DNA of 64,000 nt from Rossellomorea sp. BNER (GCA_024213275.1 JANAVG010000014.1:79166-143165); one strand, 5' to 3'. Shown: positions 43,123-52,076, counted from the stretch's first letter. Notes: generated by a model not told the origin, from the sequence alone. Translations and numbers: made by a program.

Positions 43123-43162
43123 AAAAGAGCTGATTCCAAATATTTGGAATCAGCTCTTTTTT
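43123..43162 (+). terminator. Terminator of the glycolytic operon
   Basis: A perfect palindrome: AAAAGAGCTGATTCCAAAT followed directly by its reverse complement and TT, at the end of eno. Confidence 0.92.
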
Positions 43163-43210
43163 AGTATTGTGACAGGAGTAGTTGCAGAGGCGGGGTTGTG
43201 GTGGTGGCGA

Positions 43211-43475
43211 ATTTTGTATAAATTTGTCGAACGGTCAATATATTGTCTTCAACGGACAAATAAATACTGATATCGGATGAATTAATTAGATATACGGACA
43301 AATTAACTGCGTTTTTGGACAAATAAATTAGACCGAAATCGATTATAGTATATAGATTGTACGATAATCAGCAATAATTGCATCGACACAAACCATAATT
43401 GCACGAGAATTTGATTTATTGCACGGAAAACTCTATTAATTGTACAAAAGTGAAATTAATTGCATCTTACACCAA
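43211..43475. repeat. Phased array of degenerate units with a period of about 21 bp
   Basis: In the first half, CGGACAAATWAAT-like units start at 43232, 43253, 43274, 43295 and 43316, exactly 21 bp apart. In the second half, TTGCACG-like units start at 43357, 43378, 43399, 43419, 43440 and 43460 (spacing 21, 21, 20, 21, 20). The units are degenerate, AT-rich and have no coding sense. The array fills the gap between the eno terminator and the 3' end of the reverse-strand HAD gene. Confidence 0.75.
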
Positions 43476-44132
43476 TTACTTAAACTCCCTAGCTCCAGCT
43501 AACAAACAATCTTCTAACTCACCGACACTATGCACAATTGCAGTCGGAGCATATTCTGAAAGCTCTTCATATGTACCATATCCAAAAGTAACCCCTATTG
43601 ATGAAATTTGATTGTTATGAGCTCCGATTACATCATGCTTACGATCACCAATCATCAAAAACTGATCATTTGCATATTCAGGATACTGATCCATGGCGTA
43701 CTTGATAATTTCCGTTTTAGAAATTCGAGAACCATCAAGATTACTTCCGACAATCATATCGAAGTATTGGTCAATATTAAAAAACGTACAAATTTGTTCT
43801 GCAAATGGAGTAGGTTTCGAAGTCGCTACCACTACCGTTTTATTTTCATTTTTTAATCGCCCTAATAACTGTTGAATCCCAGAATACAACTGGTTCTCAA
43901 ACATACCTTTCTCAACAAATCTTTCACGATAAAAGGCAATCGCTCTATTCACTTCCACATCATTAAAACCATATTCCTTAGAAAAGGAGTCTTGTAGCGG
44001 CGGTCCGATAAAGCTTTCTAGCTTAGTCAGGTCTTTTTCTAAGATACTCATTTTTTGTAGTGAATACTGTACAGACTTTGTGATACCTATCTTTGGGTCT
44101 GAGAGTGTACCGTCTAAATCAAATAAAATCAT
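43476..44132 (-). CDS. HAD-superfamily phosphatase (subfamily IA)
   Basis: A 218-residue hydrolase with motif [12 protein letters not shown] (residues 3-13), a C1 cap (about 15-85), motif II VATSKP (about 104), a motif III lysine, and motif IV MIGDRKHDVIGA. It resembles phosphoglycolate phosphatase/5'-nucleotidase-like Bacillus HAD proteins. The substrate cannot be told. It runs against the flow of the neighbouring operons; its 5' end lies 153 nt from secG with divergent orientation. Confidence 0.88.
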   Translation of the reverse strand: MILFDLDGTLSDPKIGITKSVQYSLQKMSILEKDLTKLESFIGPPLQDSFSKEYGFNDVEVNRAIAFYRERFVEKGMFENQLYSGIQQLLGRLKNENKTVVVATSKPTPFAEQICTFFNIDQYFDMIVGSNLDGSRISKTEIIKYAMDQYPEYANDQFLMIGDRKHDVIGAHNNQISSIGVTFGYGTYEELSEYAPTAIVHSVGELEDCLLAGAREFK

Positions 44133-44285
44133 TTTATAATTTCTGATAATATTTCCCCTCCTCTAGTATTTCATTATATTTTATCAGTAAAAGCCTGAAC
44201 ACAGCACTACACATTCCTATTGTCCAATGTTTGACAATATGATAAACTTATCATATTGTCAGGTTCGTTTCAGGAGGTGGGTCTC

Positions 44286-44528
44286 GTGTATACATTAGCG
44301 GTTACTCTATTAGTGATTGTGTCAATTGCTCTAATTGTTGTCGTTTTACTACAATCTGGTAAAAGTGCAGGATTATCAGGTGCCATCTCTGGTGGTGCAG
44401 AACAGTTATTTGGTAAACAAAAAGCACGTGGAATTGATTTAATTCTACATCGCGTTACAATCGTGCTTTCAGTGTTATTCTTTATTCTAACAATTGCCGT
44501 AACGTTCTTTTCTGATAAGTTATCATAA
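44286..44528 (+). CDS. secG: Protein translocase subunit SecG
   Basis: An 80-residue auxiliary subunit of the SecYEG channel. It has two transmembrane helices around the conserved loop [20 protein letters not shown] and [11 protein letters not shown] 44286 follows AGGAGGTGGG at 5-6 nt. Sequence and position before est-rnr-smpB match B. subtilis secG (76 residues). A terminator follows. Confidence 0.95.
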   Translation: MYTLAVTLLVIVSIALIVVVLLQSGKSAGLSGAISGGAEQLFGKQKARGIDLILHRVTIVLSVLFFILTIAVTFFSDKLS

Positions 44529-44534
44529 ACTGGA

Positions 44535-44567
44535 ACCTGGCCCGGAAAAATCGGGTCGGGTTTTTTT
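44535..44567 (+). terminator. Terminator after secG
   Basis: ACCTGGCCCG pairs with CGGGTCGGGT (two mismatched positions) around GAAAAAT, followed by TTTTTTT. Confidence 0.82.
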
Positions 44568-44681
44568 AATGCTTTAAGAAAATACGAAATTCTGGATTGT
44601 CACTCTTTACTTTGTTAAAAATAGAGAGTGAACTTATTTATAAAACGAATTGTTTAAATTTATATAAAGGGGTTAATGATG

Positions 44682-45428
44682 ATGAAAACAGTGTTACCAA
44701 AGCCATTTACGTTCGAAGCAGGGCCAAGAGCTGTCCTGCTGCTTCACGGATTTACTGGAAACTCAGCGGACGTAAGAATGCTTGGTCGATTCTTAGAAAA
44801 GAAAGGCTACTCTTCCCATGCTCCACATTATAAAGGTCATGGTGTTCCTCCTGAAGAGCTTGTACATACAGGTCCAAAAGATTGGTGGCAAGACGTCTTG
44901 AATGGTTACGAACATTTAAAGAGTAAAGGCTATGAAGAAATTGCTGTTGCCGGTTTATCATTAGGCGGGGTATTTTCATTAAAATTAGGTTACACTGTAC
45001 CTGTAAAGGGTATAGTGCCAATGTGTGCGCCTATGTATATAAAAAGTGAAGAAGTGATGTATCAAGGTGTAGTCGACTATGCACGCGAATTTAAAAAGTT
45101 TGAAGGGAAATCAGGAGACATCATTGAAAAAGAAATGGAAGAGTTCAAAAACACGCCAATGAATACTCTTCGTGCATTACAGGATCTCATCAGTGATGTT
45201 AGAAACAATGTGGATATGATCTACTCCCCAACGTTTGTCATTCAGGCTAGAAATGACCACATGATTAATACCGATTCTGCAAATATTATTTATAATGAAG
45301 TCGAATCTGAACAAAAGGATATTAAATGGTTTGAAGAGTCTGGCCATGTCATTACATTAGATAAGGAAAAAGAACAATTACATGAAGATGTCTATCAATT
45401 TTTAGAAGGATTAGATTGGCAGGTTTAG
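44682..45428 (+). CDS. est: Carboxylesterase Est (YvaK family)
   Basis: A 248-residue alpha/beta hydrolase close to B. subtilis YvaK and the Geobacillus Est30 monoacylglycerol/carboxyl esterase. Oxyanion region [12 protein letters not shown], nucleophile GLSLGG (Ser about 93), and late catalytic Asp (ARNDHMIN) and His (EESGHVI) are visible. Three tandem ATGs (44676, 44679, 44682) follow AAAGGGG; spacing favours the third. rnr follows after 27 nt. Confidence 0.93.
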   Translation: MKTVLPKPFTFEAGPRAVLLLHGFTGNSADVRMLGRFLEKKGYSSHAPHYKGHGVPPEELVHTGPKDWWQDVLNGYEHLKSKGYEEIAVAGLSLGGVFSLKLGYTVPVKGIVPMCAPMYIKSEEVMYQGVVDYAREFKKFEGKSGDIIEKEMEEFKNTPMNTLRALQDLISDVRNNVDMIYSPTFVIQARNDHMINTDSANIIYNEVESEQKDIKWFEESGHVITLDKEKEQLHEDVYQFLEGLDWQV

Positions 45429-45455
45429 GAGTATTGTCTAAGGAGGGATTTTACG

Positions 45456-47786
45456 ATGGATGAAAACATACAAGAGCATGTAGACCGACTTCTCACTTAC
45501 ATGAAAGACGAGGCATACAAGCCATTAACGGTTCAGGAACTAGAAGCGGCATTTGGAATAGAAGGATCAACGAATTTTAAGGATTTTGTAAAAGCTCTTG
45601 TCGTAATGGAAGAAAGAGGTTTAGTCGTTCGGACCCGGAGCAATCGTTATGGTTTACCGGAGAAAATGAATCTAATAAGAGGTAAACTGACAGCCCATGC
45701 AAAAGGGTTTGCTTTTGTGATTCCTGAGGAGCAAGGTTTAGATGATATCTTTATCCCTCCTAATGAAGTAAATAATGCTATGCATGGTGACATCGTTCTT
45801 GCAAGAGTATCGTCTGAGACATCAGGTTCACGCAGAGAGGGAACAATTGTAAGAATTATTGAAAGAGGCGTCCGAAAGATTGTTGGAACCTATACAGAAA
45901 GCAAGCATTTCGGATTTGTCATTCCGGATGATAAAAAGTTTGCAAGTGATATCTTTATCCCGAATACAGCAAAGTTAGGTGCCGTAGAAGGGCATAAGGT
46001 GGTTGTAGAACTCACTTCTTATCCTGAAGGAAGAAAGAGTGCAGAAGGAGCAGTCATTCAAATCCTTGGTCACAAAAATGATCCAGGTGTAGATATTCTC
46101 TCGATCATTCACAAGCATGGAATTACAGTAGAGTTTCCAAATGAAGTGTTGGAGCAAGCGAATCAGACTCCAGACCAAATTGAAGAATCAGAAATTGAAA
46201 ATCGCCGGGACCTGCGAAATGAAACAATCGTGACCATTGATGGTGCCGATGCGAAGGATCTTGATGATGCCGTTACGGTGACAAAATTAGAAAATGGAAA
46301 TTACAAACTGGGTGTACATATTGCTGATGTCAGTTATTATGTAAAAGAAAATTCTCCAATTGATCAGGAAGCTTTTGAAAGAGGGACAAGTGTGTATCTT
46401 GTTGACCGAGTGATTCCAATGATTCCACACCGTTTATCCAATGGAATTTGTTCATTGAACCCAAAAGTCGATCGACTAACGCTTTCTTGTGAAATGGAGA
46501 TTGACCCTCAAGGTGAAGTCGTTCATCATGAGATTTTCCAAAGTGTGATTCGAACAACGGAAAGAATGACGTATTCGGATGTTAGAGATATATTAGTTGA
46601 TAAAGATGAAGCATTAAGAGAACGTTATGAGCCACTTGTTCCGATGTTTGAAAGAATGGAAGAGCTTGCAGCGGTTCTAAGGGCGAAACGGATGAAGCGT
46701 GGTGCCATTGATTTTGACTTTAAAGAATCAAAAGTGATTGTCGATGATGAAGGGCATCCAACAGACGTTGTCCTACGAGAACGCTCTGTTGCAGAAAGAC
46801 TCATTGAAGAATTTATGTTGATTGCTAATGAAACCGTTGCTCAACATTTTCATTGGATGGACGTTCCGTTTATTTACCGTATTCACGAAGACCCTAAAGA
46901 AGACAAGCTTCAACGTTTCTTTGAGTTCATCACGAACTTTGGTCTTGTTGTGAAGGGTACTGCTAATGCTGTCCACCCGAGGGCTCTGCAAGAAATCATT
47001 GAATCTGTTGCGGGGAAACCTGAGGAAATGGTGGTCTCGACCGTCATGTTACGTTCGATGCAACAGGCTAAATATTTTCCTGAAAGCTTGGGACATTTCG
47101 GGTTATCAACAGAGTTCTACACACACTTTACCTCTCCAATCCGTCGTTATCCGGACTTAATTGTCCACAGGCTTATTCGTACGTATTTAGTGGAAGGTAA
47201 ATTGGACGAGAGTACCCGTGAGAAGTGGGATGCCCAAATGGATGAGATTGCCGATCACACGTCAAGTCGTGAACGTCGATCCGTTGATGCTGAGAGGGAA
47301 ACAGATGACCTCAAGAAAGCAGAGTATATGGTCGATAAAGTTGGAGAAGAGTATGATGGAATCATAAGCTCTGTTACAAACTTTGGAATGTTCGTTGAGT
47401 TATCGAATACGATTGAGGGACTTGTTCATGTAAGCTATATGACAGATGACTATTATCGATATGATGAGCGTCATATGGCCATGATTGGGGAACGAACAGG
47501 AAATGTATTCCGTATTGGTGATGAAATCACTGTCAGAGTTGTGAAAGTCGACAAAGATGAACGTGCGATTGATTTTGAAATCGTAGGAATGAAGAGCAAC
47601 CGAAGAGAAATCCCAGACTTCACGAGCAAACCTTCTAATCCAAAAGAAAAAACAAGAAGTCGTACAAAAAATAATAAACAGAATCGTGACGATGGGGAAT
47701 GGTCAACACGACCTCTAAATGCAAAAAAGAAAAAGAAAAACAAACGATTCTTCGAAAATGCACCAAAAAGCAAACGGAAAAAATAG
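45456..47786 (+). CDS. rnr: Ribonuclease R
   Basis: A 776-residue 3'-5' exoribonuclease that degrades structured RNA and, with tmRNA-SmpB, defective mRNAs. Domains are an N-terminal winged helix (1-70), two cold-shock/OB domains (about 70-225), an RNB catalytic core with [12 protein letters not shown] (near 265-276), a C-terminal S1 domain (about 630-710, [17 protein letters not shown]), and a lysine-rich tail. It stands directly upstream of smpB and ssrA, so three trans-translation parts cluster. A hairpin without T-run lies at 47800-47842. Confidence 0.96.
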   Translation: MDENIQEHVDRLLTYMKDEAYKPLTVQELEAAFGIEGSTNFKDFVKALVVMEERGLVVRTRSNRYGLPEKMNLIRGKLTAHAKGFAFVIPEEQGLDDIFIPPNEVNNAMHGDIVLARVSSETSGSRREGTIVRIIERGVRKIVGTYTESKHFGFVIPDDKKFASDIFIPNTAKLGAVEGHKVVVELTSYPEGRKSAEGAVIQILGHKNDPGVDILSIIHKHGITVEFPNEVLEQANQTPDQIEESEIENRRDLRNETIVTIDGADAKDLDDAVTVTKLENGNYKLGVHIADVSYYVKENSPIDQEAFERGTSVYLVDRVIPMIPHRLSNGICSLNPKVDRLTLSCEMEIDPQGEVVHHEIFQSVIRTTERMTYSDVRDILVDKDEALRERYEPLVPMFERMEELAAVLRAKRMKRGAIDFDFKESKVIVDDEGHPTDVVLRERSVAERLIEEFMLIANETVAQHFHWMDVPFIYRIHEDPKEDKLQRFFEFITNFGLVVKGTANAVHPRALQEIIESVAGKPEEMVVSTVMLRSMQQAKYFPESLGHFGLSTEFYTHFTSPIRRYPDLIVHRLIRTYLVEGKLDESTREKWDAQMDEIADHTSSRERRSVDAERETDDLKKAEYMVDKVGEEYDGIISSVTNFGMFVELSNTIEGLVHVSYMTDDYYRYDERHMAMIGERTGNVFRIGDEITVRVVKVDKDERAIDFEIVGMKSNRREIPDFTSKPSNPKEKTRSRTKNNKQNRDDGEWSTRPLNAKKKKKNKRFFENAPKSKRKK

Positions 47787-47886
47787 AAATAGAATAATTA
47801 GACAGGAGCAAAGTCGCCTCTTCCCTTTGCTCCTTGTCCATTCTTCGCTATAATAGAAAGACTAGAGAGAGATTGGGGGAGAGCGT

Positions 47887-48360
47887 ATGCCAAAAGGTGA
47901 AGGAAAATTAGTGGCACAAAATAAAAAAGCACGCCATGACTTTACCATTGAAGAAACCTACGAAGCAGGACTTGTACTTCAAGGAACAGAAATCAAATCG
48001 ATTCGTGCTGGCCGAGTAAACTTAAAGGACTCTTTCGCCCGAATTCGTAACGGCGAAGTCTATGTTTTTAATATGCATATCAGCACATATGAACAAGGAA
48101 ATCGTTACAATCACGATCCATTACGTACGCGAAAGCTGCTTCTTCATCGCAAACAAATCAACAAATTAATTGGTGATACAAAAGAAACAGGATATTCTTT
48201 AGTTCCATTAAAGCTTTATATAAAAAATGGAGTGGCCAAGCTTTTAATCGGACTAGGAAAAGGGAAGAAGAAATTCGATAAACGTGAAGATCTTAAGCGT
48301 AAAGAAGCCAATCGTTCCATTCAACGTGAATTAGCACAAAGACAAAAAGGAAACTATTAA
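47887..48360 (+). CDS. smpB: SsrA-binding protein SmpB
   Basis: A 157-residue beta-barrel protein that binds the tRNA-like part of tmRNA and brings it to stalled ribosomes. [20 protein letters not shown] and [18 protein letters not shown] at the N-terminus and the basic C-terminal tail ([19 protein letters not shown]) are typical. GGGGGAGAG precedes the ATG. Its RNA partner is encoded 141 nt downstream. Confidence 0.97.
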   Translation: MPKGEGKLVAQNKKARHDFTIEETYEAGLVLQGTEIKSIRAGRVNLKDSFARIRNGEVYVFNMHISTYEQGNRYNHDPLRTRKLLLHRKQINKLIGDTKETGYSLVPLKLYIKNGVAKLLIGLGKGKKKFDKREDLKRKEANRSIQRELAQRQKGNY

Positions 48361-48383
48361 GACAGCCTCCTATAATCTTACAA

Positions 48384-48411
48384 TTGCATTTTTCCGTAGA
48401 TTTGTTATAAT
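48384..48411 (+). promoter_or_regulatory. ssrA promoter
   Basis: TTGCAT (48384-48389), 16-bp spacer, TATAAT (48406-48411). The predicted start near 48418 leaves a leader of about 80 nt to be removed from the tmRNA 5' end. Confidence 0.7.
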
Positions 48412-48501
48412 AGTAATTGTCGATAGGAGATAACCTAAAGACAGGAACAATTGAATAGTTGACTTAAGACTCAACTACTTCCCGTTCTCCCTTACTATCA
48501 T

Positions 48502-49147
48502 GGGGACGTTACGGATTCGACAGGGATAGTTCGAGCTTGAGTTGCGAGCCGAGGGGATCGTCCTCGTTAAAACGTCAAAGCCAATAATAACTGGCAAAAC
48601 TAACAATAACTTAGCTTTAGCTGCGTAATAGCACTTTAGCTGTTCCTCCCTCCATCGCCCATGTGGTAGGGTCAGGGACTCACTCTTAGTGGGCTACGCC
48701 TAATTCCGCAGTCTCGAGGATGATGGAAGAGACCAATCAGACTAGCTGCTCCAACGCCCGTCGATAGGCATAGGAGTTAGCGAACTCGCGAATATATCGA
48801 CTACGCTCGTAGACGCTTAAGTGCCGTTATGTCTGGACGTGGGTTCGATTAGTAAATAGTCGCCTTATGTGGTAACACATAAGTGAAAATTCGGCTTTAT
48901 CGGTGAAACCTAAGTCACATGATTGTGATAAGGCAATGCCGAGCGGTATGTGGAGTAATCCAACAGCCGTGTATCGACTCATAGGCTGCCCTCTTATGAG
49001 GTGTAGTACTAGGATGCGGAAATCTGCCTGAGATCTTCAGGTAAATCTACCTTTCGCATAATACGCCGAAGGACCTGTAAACCAGGTTCAAGATATAGTC
49101 AGTGCCATGACGAAAGCATGGAATAGCACGTCCCACCGTCTCCACCA
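48502..49147 (+). ncRNA. ssrA: tmRNA (ssrA), split by an intron in the T-loop
   Basis: The 5' end begins GGGGACGTTACGGATTCGAC, the typical Bacillus tmRNA start, and pairs with CGTCTCC before the encoded ACCA end. The tag-coding segment is at 48593-48631: GGC AAA ACT AAC AAT AAC TTA GCT TTA GCT GCG TAA TAG, giving tag (A)GKTNNNLALAA. The tRNA-like T-arm reads GTGGG-TTCGAT, then is broken by 281 nt, and resumes TCCCACCGTCTCCACCA (49131-49147). Exon 1 is 348 nt, exon 2 is 17 nt, and the spliced RNA would be 365 nt, the normal size. It partners with SmpB (47887). Confidence 0.95.
48850..49130 (+). other. Group I intron in the tmRNA T-loop
   Basis: Removing 48850-49130 restores an ideal T-arm (GTGGG-TTCGATT-CCCAC). 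Group I features: exon 1 ends in U, and CGAU pairs with GUCG (48859-48862) as P1 with the splice-site U-G pair. P2 is CTTATGTG-GTAA-CACATAAG (48864-48883). P4-like TCGGC/GCCGA is present. The S element AAGATATAGTC (49090-49100) has its P7 partner GACT (about 48976-48979). A P9-like CCATG-ACGAAAG-CATGG hairpin (49105-49121) and a terminal omega-G (49130) complete it. It contains no reading frame. Group I introns in tmRNA T-loops have been reported in a few bacteria. Confidence 0.9.
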
Positions 49148-49175
49148 AATACATATTTGGTGGTTTTTGATTTTT
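49142..49175 (+). terminator. tmRNA terminator
   Basis: CCACCAAAT-ACAT-ATTTGGTGG followed by TTTTTGATTTTT. The stem starts inside the encoded CCA end, as is common for Bacillus tmRNA. Confidence 0.9.
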
Positions 49176-49195
49176 AAAAACCAATAGAAGTTTTA

Positions 49196-49600
49196 TTAAA
49201 TTTGGAAAAATACCTCTTTAAATAATAATTTCTTTTTTAATAACTCAGGGATATACTTCCCGTTCCTTAAGGTTACCTTTTCATAGTTTTCAAGAATCCA
49301 AAATGCTCGGGATCTTTTTTGATCAATTCTTAAGTAACTGGATATATGTTTTAATATTGACAGTACTCTTTCTTTTTTCTTTATAACTAATGTGAAAGAG
49401 TCTTTATGTTTATCGGGCTTGTAATTCTTTTTAGTATTTATAGTTCCACTGGTTAGAGTTTGAATATAAATTAAAAGTTCTTTATCAGTTGAGGCTATTG
49501 TGATACACGGTCGACGATGTTCATTTTCACTCATTTTAGTTAATGTGATAGTCCCTTCTCCATCTATAATTCCTGCTAAATAGGCTGCTTCCCAATCAGC
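49196..49600 (-). pseudogene. LAGLIDADG homing endonuclease, 5'-truncated
   Basis: The reverse-strand frame is open from 49600 to 49196. It begins ADWEAAYLAGIIDGEGTITL, a clear LAGLIDADG motif, before the first ATG (49534), so the motif lies outside any ATG-started frame and directly after a stop at 49601-49603. The rest (ITIASTDKELLIYIQTLTSG, SYLRIDQKRSRAFWILENY, TLRNGKYIPE) has the usual single-motif LAGLIDADG endonuclease pattern. It lies 48 bp past the tmRNA end, on the opposite strand. The missing start codon suggests an inactive relic of about 130 codons. A link to the tmRNA intron is suggestive but not proven. Confidence 0.78.
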
Positions 49601-49787
49601 TTAGTAAAGAACAGATGGATAAATTAAGGGAAGAACAAAGGAACTGGATAAATCATAGAGACGAAGCTGCTAAAAAATCATCATTAAAATATAAAGGCGG
49701 TTCGACGGAATCATTAGAATATGTGGATACACAAGCAAGTCTTACAAGAGAAAGATGTTTTAAGTTAGTTGCAAAATATATGAAGTA
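49600..49787 (+). pseudogene. C-terminal fragment of an LprI/DUF1311-type lipoprotein gene
   Basis: The forward frame reads QLSKEQMDKLREEQRNWINH, then RDEAAKKSSLKYKGGSTESL, then EYVDTQASLTRERCFKLVAKYMK and stop. This is the C-terminal half of DUF1311 (LprI-like lysozyme-inhibitor) proteins, with the conserved EQRNWI, SLKYKGG and TRERC elements. The signal peptide and N-terminal half are missing. The fragment begins exactly where the reverse-strand endonuclease remnant breaks off, so a rearrangement joined two partial genes here. Confidence 0.7.
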
Positions 49788-50247
49788 AAGTTTCAACATT
49801 TAAGTCATTCACAGTATCTTAATTCAGTGTACAGAAGGCGATTTAGTTTGTAAGAAATACTTACACGATCGGGCCCCGATTGCAGCACAGTGTGATGCTC
49901 ATTGTATATCAAAAACCTAGCAGAAAAAAGGATGTTATCAACGTATTTTAGTTTGTGGATAGATTATTGAAAAATCTTCCTGTATACTTTTAAAGTAGAT
50001 GTAAATGGAAGGGGAATTCAACTTAACATGTGGATAACCTTGTAATGATTAATTAACTAAATAGGATACTATCCTGTTAATCTAACGGGGAGGTATGTCT
50101 ATTTATCAAGCATTATCAAGGGTTGCATGGTGTGATTAATTCCTAGAACACCAGTGGATACCTTTGTATCTGCTTTTTTGTGTTTTAAGGAAATTTTACA
50201 TCTCTTATATACACCTCTTAGCACCCCGAATATTAGGAGGATGGCTA
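49788..50247. other. Gene-poor stretch at the start of the accessory region
   Basis: I find no supportable gene. It contains an isolated DnaA-box-like TGTGGATAA (about 50030-50038), a perfect short palindrome AGGATA-C-TATCCT (50063-50075) that could be an operator, and GGGGAGG followed too closely by an ATG (50095) opening a 14-codon frame. The SDR ribosome-binding site AGGAGG is at 50235-50240. Confidence 0.5.
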
Positions 50248-51027
50248 ATGACAGGTTTAAAAGGTAAAGTTGCAATTATTACAGGTGCAAGTCGTTCTAA
50301 AGGGATAGGGGCAGCAATTTGTCGCTCACTTGCAAACGCTGGAGCAGATATATTTTTTACACATTGGTCTCTATTTGATGAGACTAACGGTAATGGTGTA
50401 GATAAAGATTTTCCCAATATCTTAGGCGAAGAGTTAACCAATATAGGAGTAAATTCTGCCCATATGGAAATTGACTTGAGTTTGAGAGAATCACCAAGTC
50501 TTATTATGGATAGTGTAGAAGAAAGATTAGGTACACCTTGTATATTAGTTAACAATGCTACATTTGAATCACCTGTAAATTTTCGAACTTTAAATACAGA
50601 AATTCTAGATAAACATTACAAAGTGAATAACAGCGGGACACTCATGCTGTCTATGGAATTTGCTAAAAGGTATGAAAAAACCTTTCCTGAAAGAAATGAT
50701 GGTCGAATAATTAATATGGTTTCTAAAGGTCCAGATCCAAACAATCTAGCTTATATAGCAACTAAAGGGATGGTGATCGCAATAACTGAACCTTTATCAG
50801 TTGCATTAGCGCCAATCGGTATTACAGTAAATTCTGTAGATCCTGGACCCACTGATTCTGGTTGGATAAATGGGGAAATAAGAAATCATTTACTTCCACT
50901 ATTCCCAACAGGACGTTTAGGAGTACCTGAAGATGCAGCACGATTAATAAGATTCTTAGCCAGCGATGATTCTGGCTGGATTACAGGACAAACCATAAAA
51001 TCCGAGGGTGGATTTTTAGGTAAATAG
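50248..51027 (+). CDS. Short-chain dehydrogenase/reductase
   Basis: A 259-residue classical SDR. The cofactor motif TGASRSKGIG (residues about 13-22), NNAT (near 100), a catalytic Ser in NMVSKGP, and YIATK giving the YxxxK pair, followed by a C-terminal WITGQTIKSEGGF, are visible. It is closest in style to 3-oxoacyl-ACP reductase-like or drug-modifying SDRs; the substrate is unknown. ATG 50248 follows AGGAGG by 7 nt; the in-frame ATG at 50164 has no such site. A terminator follows at 51115. The base composition is more AT-rich than the backbone, as in the rest of this region. Confidence 0.87.
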   Translation: MTGLKGKVAIITGASRSKGIGAAICRSLANAGADIFFTHWSLFDETNGNGVDKDFPNILGEELTNIGVNSAHMEIDLSLRESPSLIMDSVEERLGTPCILVNNATFESPVNFRTLNTEILDKHYKVNNSGTLMLSMEFAKRYEKTFPERNDGRIINMVSKGPDPNNLAYIATKGMVIAITEPLSVALAPIGITVNSVDPGPTDSGWINGEIRNHLLPLFPTGRLGVPEDAARLIRFLASDDSGWITGQTIKSEGGFLGK

Positions 51028-51106
51028 TAAGAGAAGGGAACCTGCTAATAAATTAAAGGGATTTTTCAGAAATAAAAGTGCAGCCTACATGCATTAAAAC
51101 GATCTT

Positions 51107-51157
51107 CCGCAATTGGGTGCTTATCTGAAATAAGGTAAGCATCTTTTTTTTGCGGAA
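51107..51157 (+). terminator. Terminator after the SDR gene
   Basis: GATGCTTACC-like arms GGTGCTTATC and GGTAAGCATC pair around TGAAATAA, followed by TTTTTTTT. An outer CTTCCGCAA/TTGCGGAAAAG stem extends it. The 51158-51314 leader before the next gene shows no other feature. Confidence 0.85.
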
Positions 51158-51314
51158 AAGACATCCTGATTAAAGATTGTTTGTATAAACTTACACTTAA
51201 GCCAACGGACAGTACTTGAATAAGATTATGGTAAAATTAAGAAGGATGGAAGACTTGGTAAAGAATATAAACTAGTTGGTTACAATTAAAATTTAAGGAA
51301 GGAAGTGCAAAACT

Positions 51315-52022
51315 ATGGATTTCGAAACAGTTATGCAGGAGCTTGAAGCCCTCGGTAAGGAACGAACTAAAAAAATGTACATATCCAATGGTGCGCACGA
51401 GCCGCTTTTTGGTGTAGCTACAGGTGCTATGAAACCAATCGCAAAGAAAATAAAAATAAATCAACGTTTAGCTGAAGAGCTTTATGCGACAGGTAACTAT
51501 GATGCAATGTACTTTGCAGGCATTATTGCAGACCCAAAAGCTATGAGTGAGTCGGATTTTGATCGTTGGATGGATGGGGCGTATTTTTATATGCTGTCCG
51601 ATTATGTGGTGGCAGTAACTTTATCAGAGTCAGATATTGCGCAAGACGTTGCTGATAAATGGATTGCAAGCGGTGACGAGCTGAGAATGTCAGCGGGCTG
51701 GAGTTGCTACTGCTGGCTTTTAGGGAATCGCCTAGACAATGAATTTTCCGAAAGCAAGATTTCCGATATGCTTGAAATGGTGAAAAGTACGATTCATGAT
51801 TCGCCAGAACGAACGAAATCCGCTATGAATAATTTTCTATACACCGTAGGGATTTCATATTTGCCGCTACATGAAAAGGCAGTCGAGACCGCAAAGGAAG
51901 TAGGTACAGTAGAAGTCAAACGGGACAAGAAAAAAAGCAGTTTCCTAAATGCTTACGAAAGTATTCATAAAGAAATTGATAGAGGAAGGCTTGGTTTCAA
52001 ACGCAAATATGTAAGATGTTAA
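51315..52022 (+). CDS. DNA alkylation repair protein, AlkD-like
   Basis: A 235-residue all-helical protein of the COG4912 HEAT-like-repeat family. These include AlkD DNA glycosylases, which remove bulky or cationic alkylated bases. Typical segments are EALGKERTKKMYISNGAHEP and FGVATGAMKPIAKKIKINQR at the N-terminus and LYATGNYDAMYFAGIIADP. The C-terminal tail is lysine-rich (VEVKRDKKKSSF). AAGGAAGG precedes the ATG. Whether it is a glycosylase or a non-catalytic relative cannot be said. It is a single-gene unit with its own terminator. Confidence 0.87.
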   Translation: MDFETVMQELEALGKERTKKMYISNGAHEPLFGVATGAMKPIAKKIKINQRLAEELYATGNYDAMYFAGIIADPKAMSESDFDRWMDGAYFYMLSDYVVAVTLSESDIAQDVADKWIASGDELRMSAGWSCYCWLLGNRLDNEFSESKISDMLEMVKSTIHDSPERTKSAMNNFLYTVGISYLPLHEKAVETAKEVGTVEVKRDKKKSSFLNAYESIHKEIDRGRLGFKRKYVRC

Positions 52023-52076
52023 AGAGTGGCTTCATATAGGGGTGTTGATCCAATAAGGGTTGACGCTCTTTTTTTG
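52020..52076 (+). terminator. Terminator after the AlkD-like gene
   Basis: AAAGAGTG pairs with CGCTCTTT across a 35-nt loop, followed by TTTTT; the stem begins in the stop codon. From 52077 to 52471 I see only AT-rich leader sequence; a reverse-strand frame (52132-52611) that runs into the next gene shows no family signal. Confidence 0.75.

Noticed and set aside
43211..43475. CRISPR array or minisatellite
   Set aside because: The units are degenerate and joined without unique spacers, the period is only about 21 bp, and no cas genes are present.
47800..47842. Terminator after rnr
   Set aside because: The hairpin GACAGGAGCAAAG/CTTTGCTCCTTGTC is strong but lacks a T-run, so rnr and smpB may still be joined in one transcript; I left it out as a terminator.
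49860..49930. Possible transposase fragment in the gene-poor stretch
   Set aside because: Short translated pieces did not match any transposase motif I could defend, and frames are broken.
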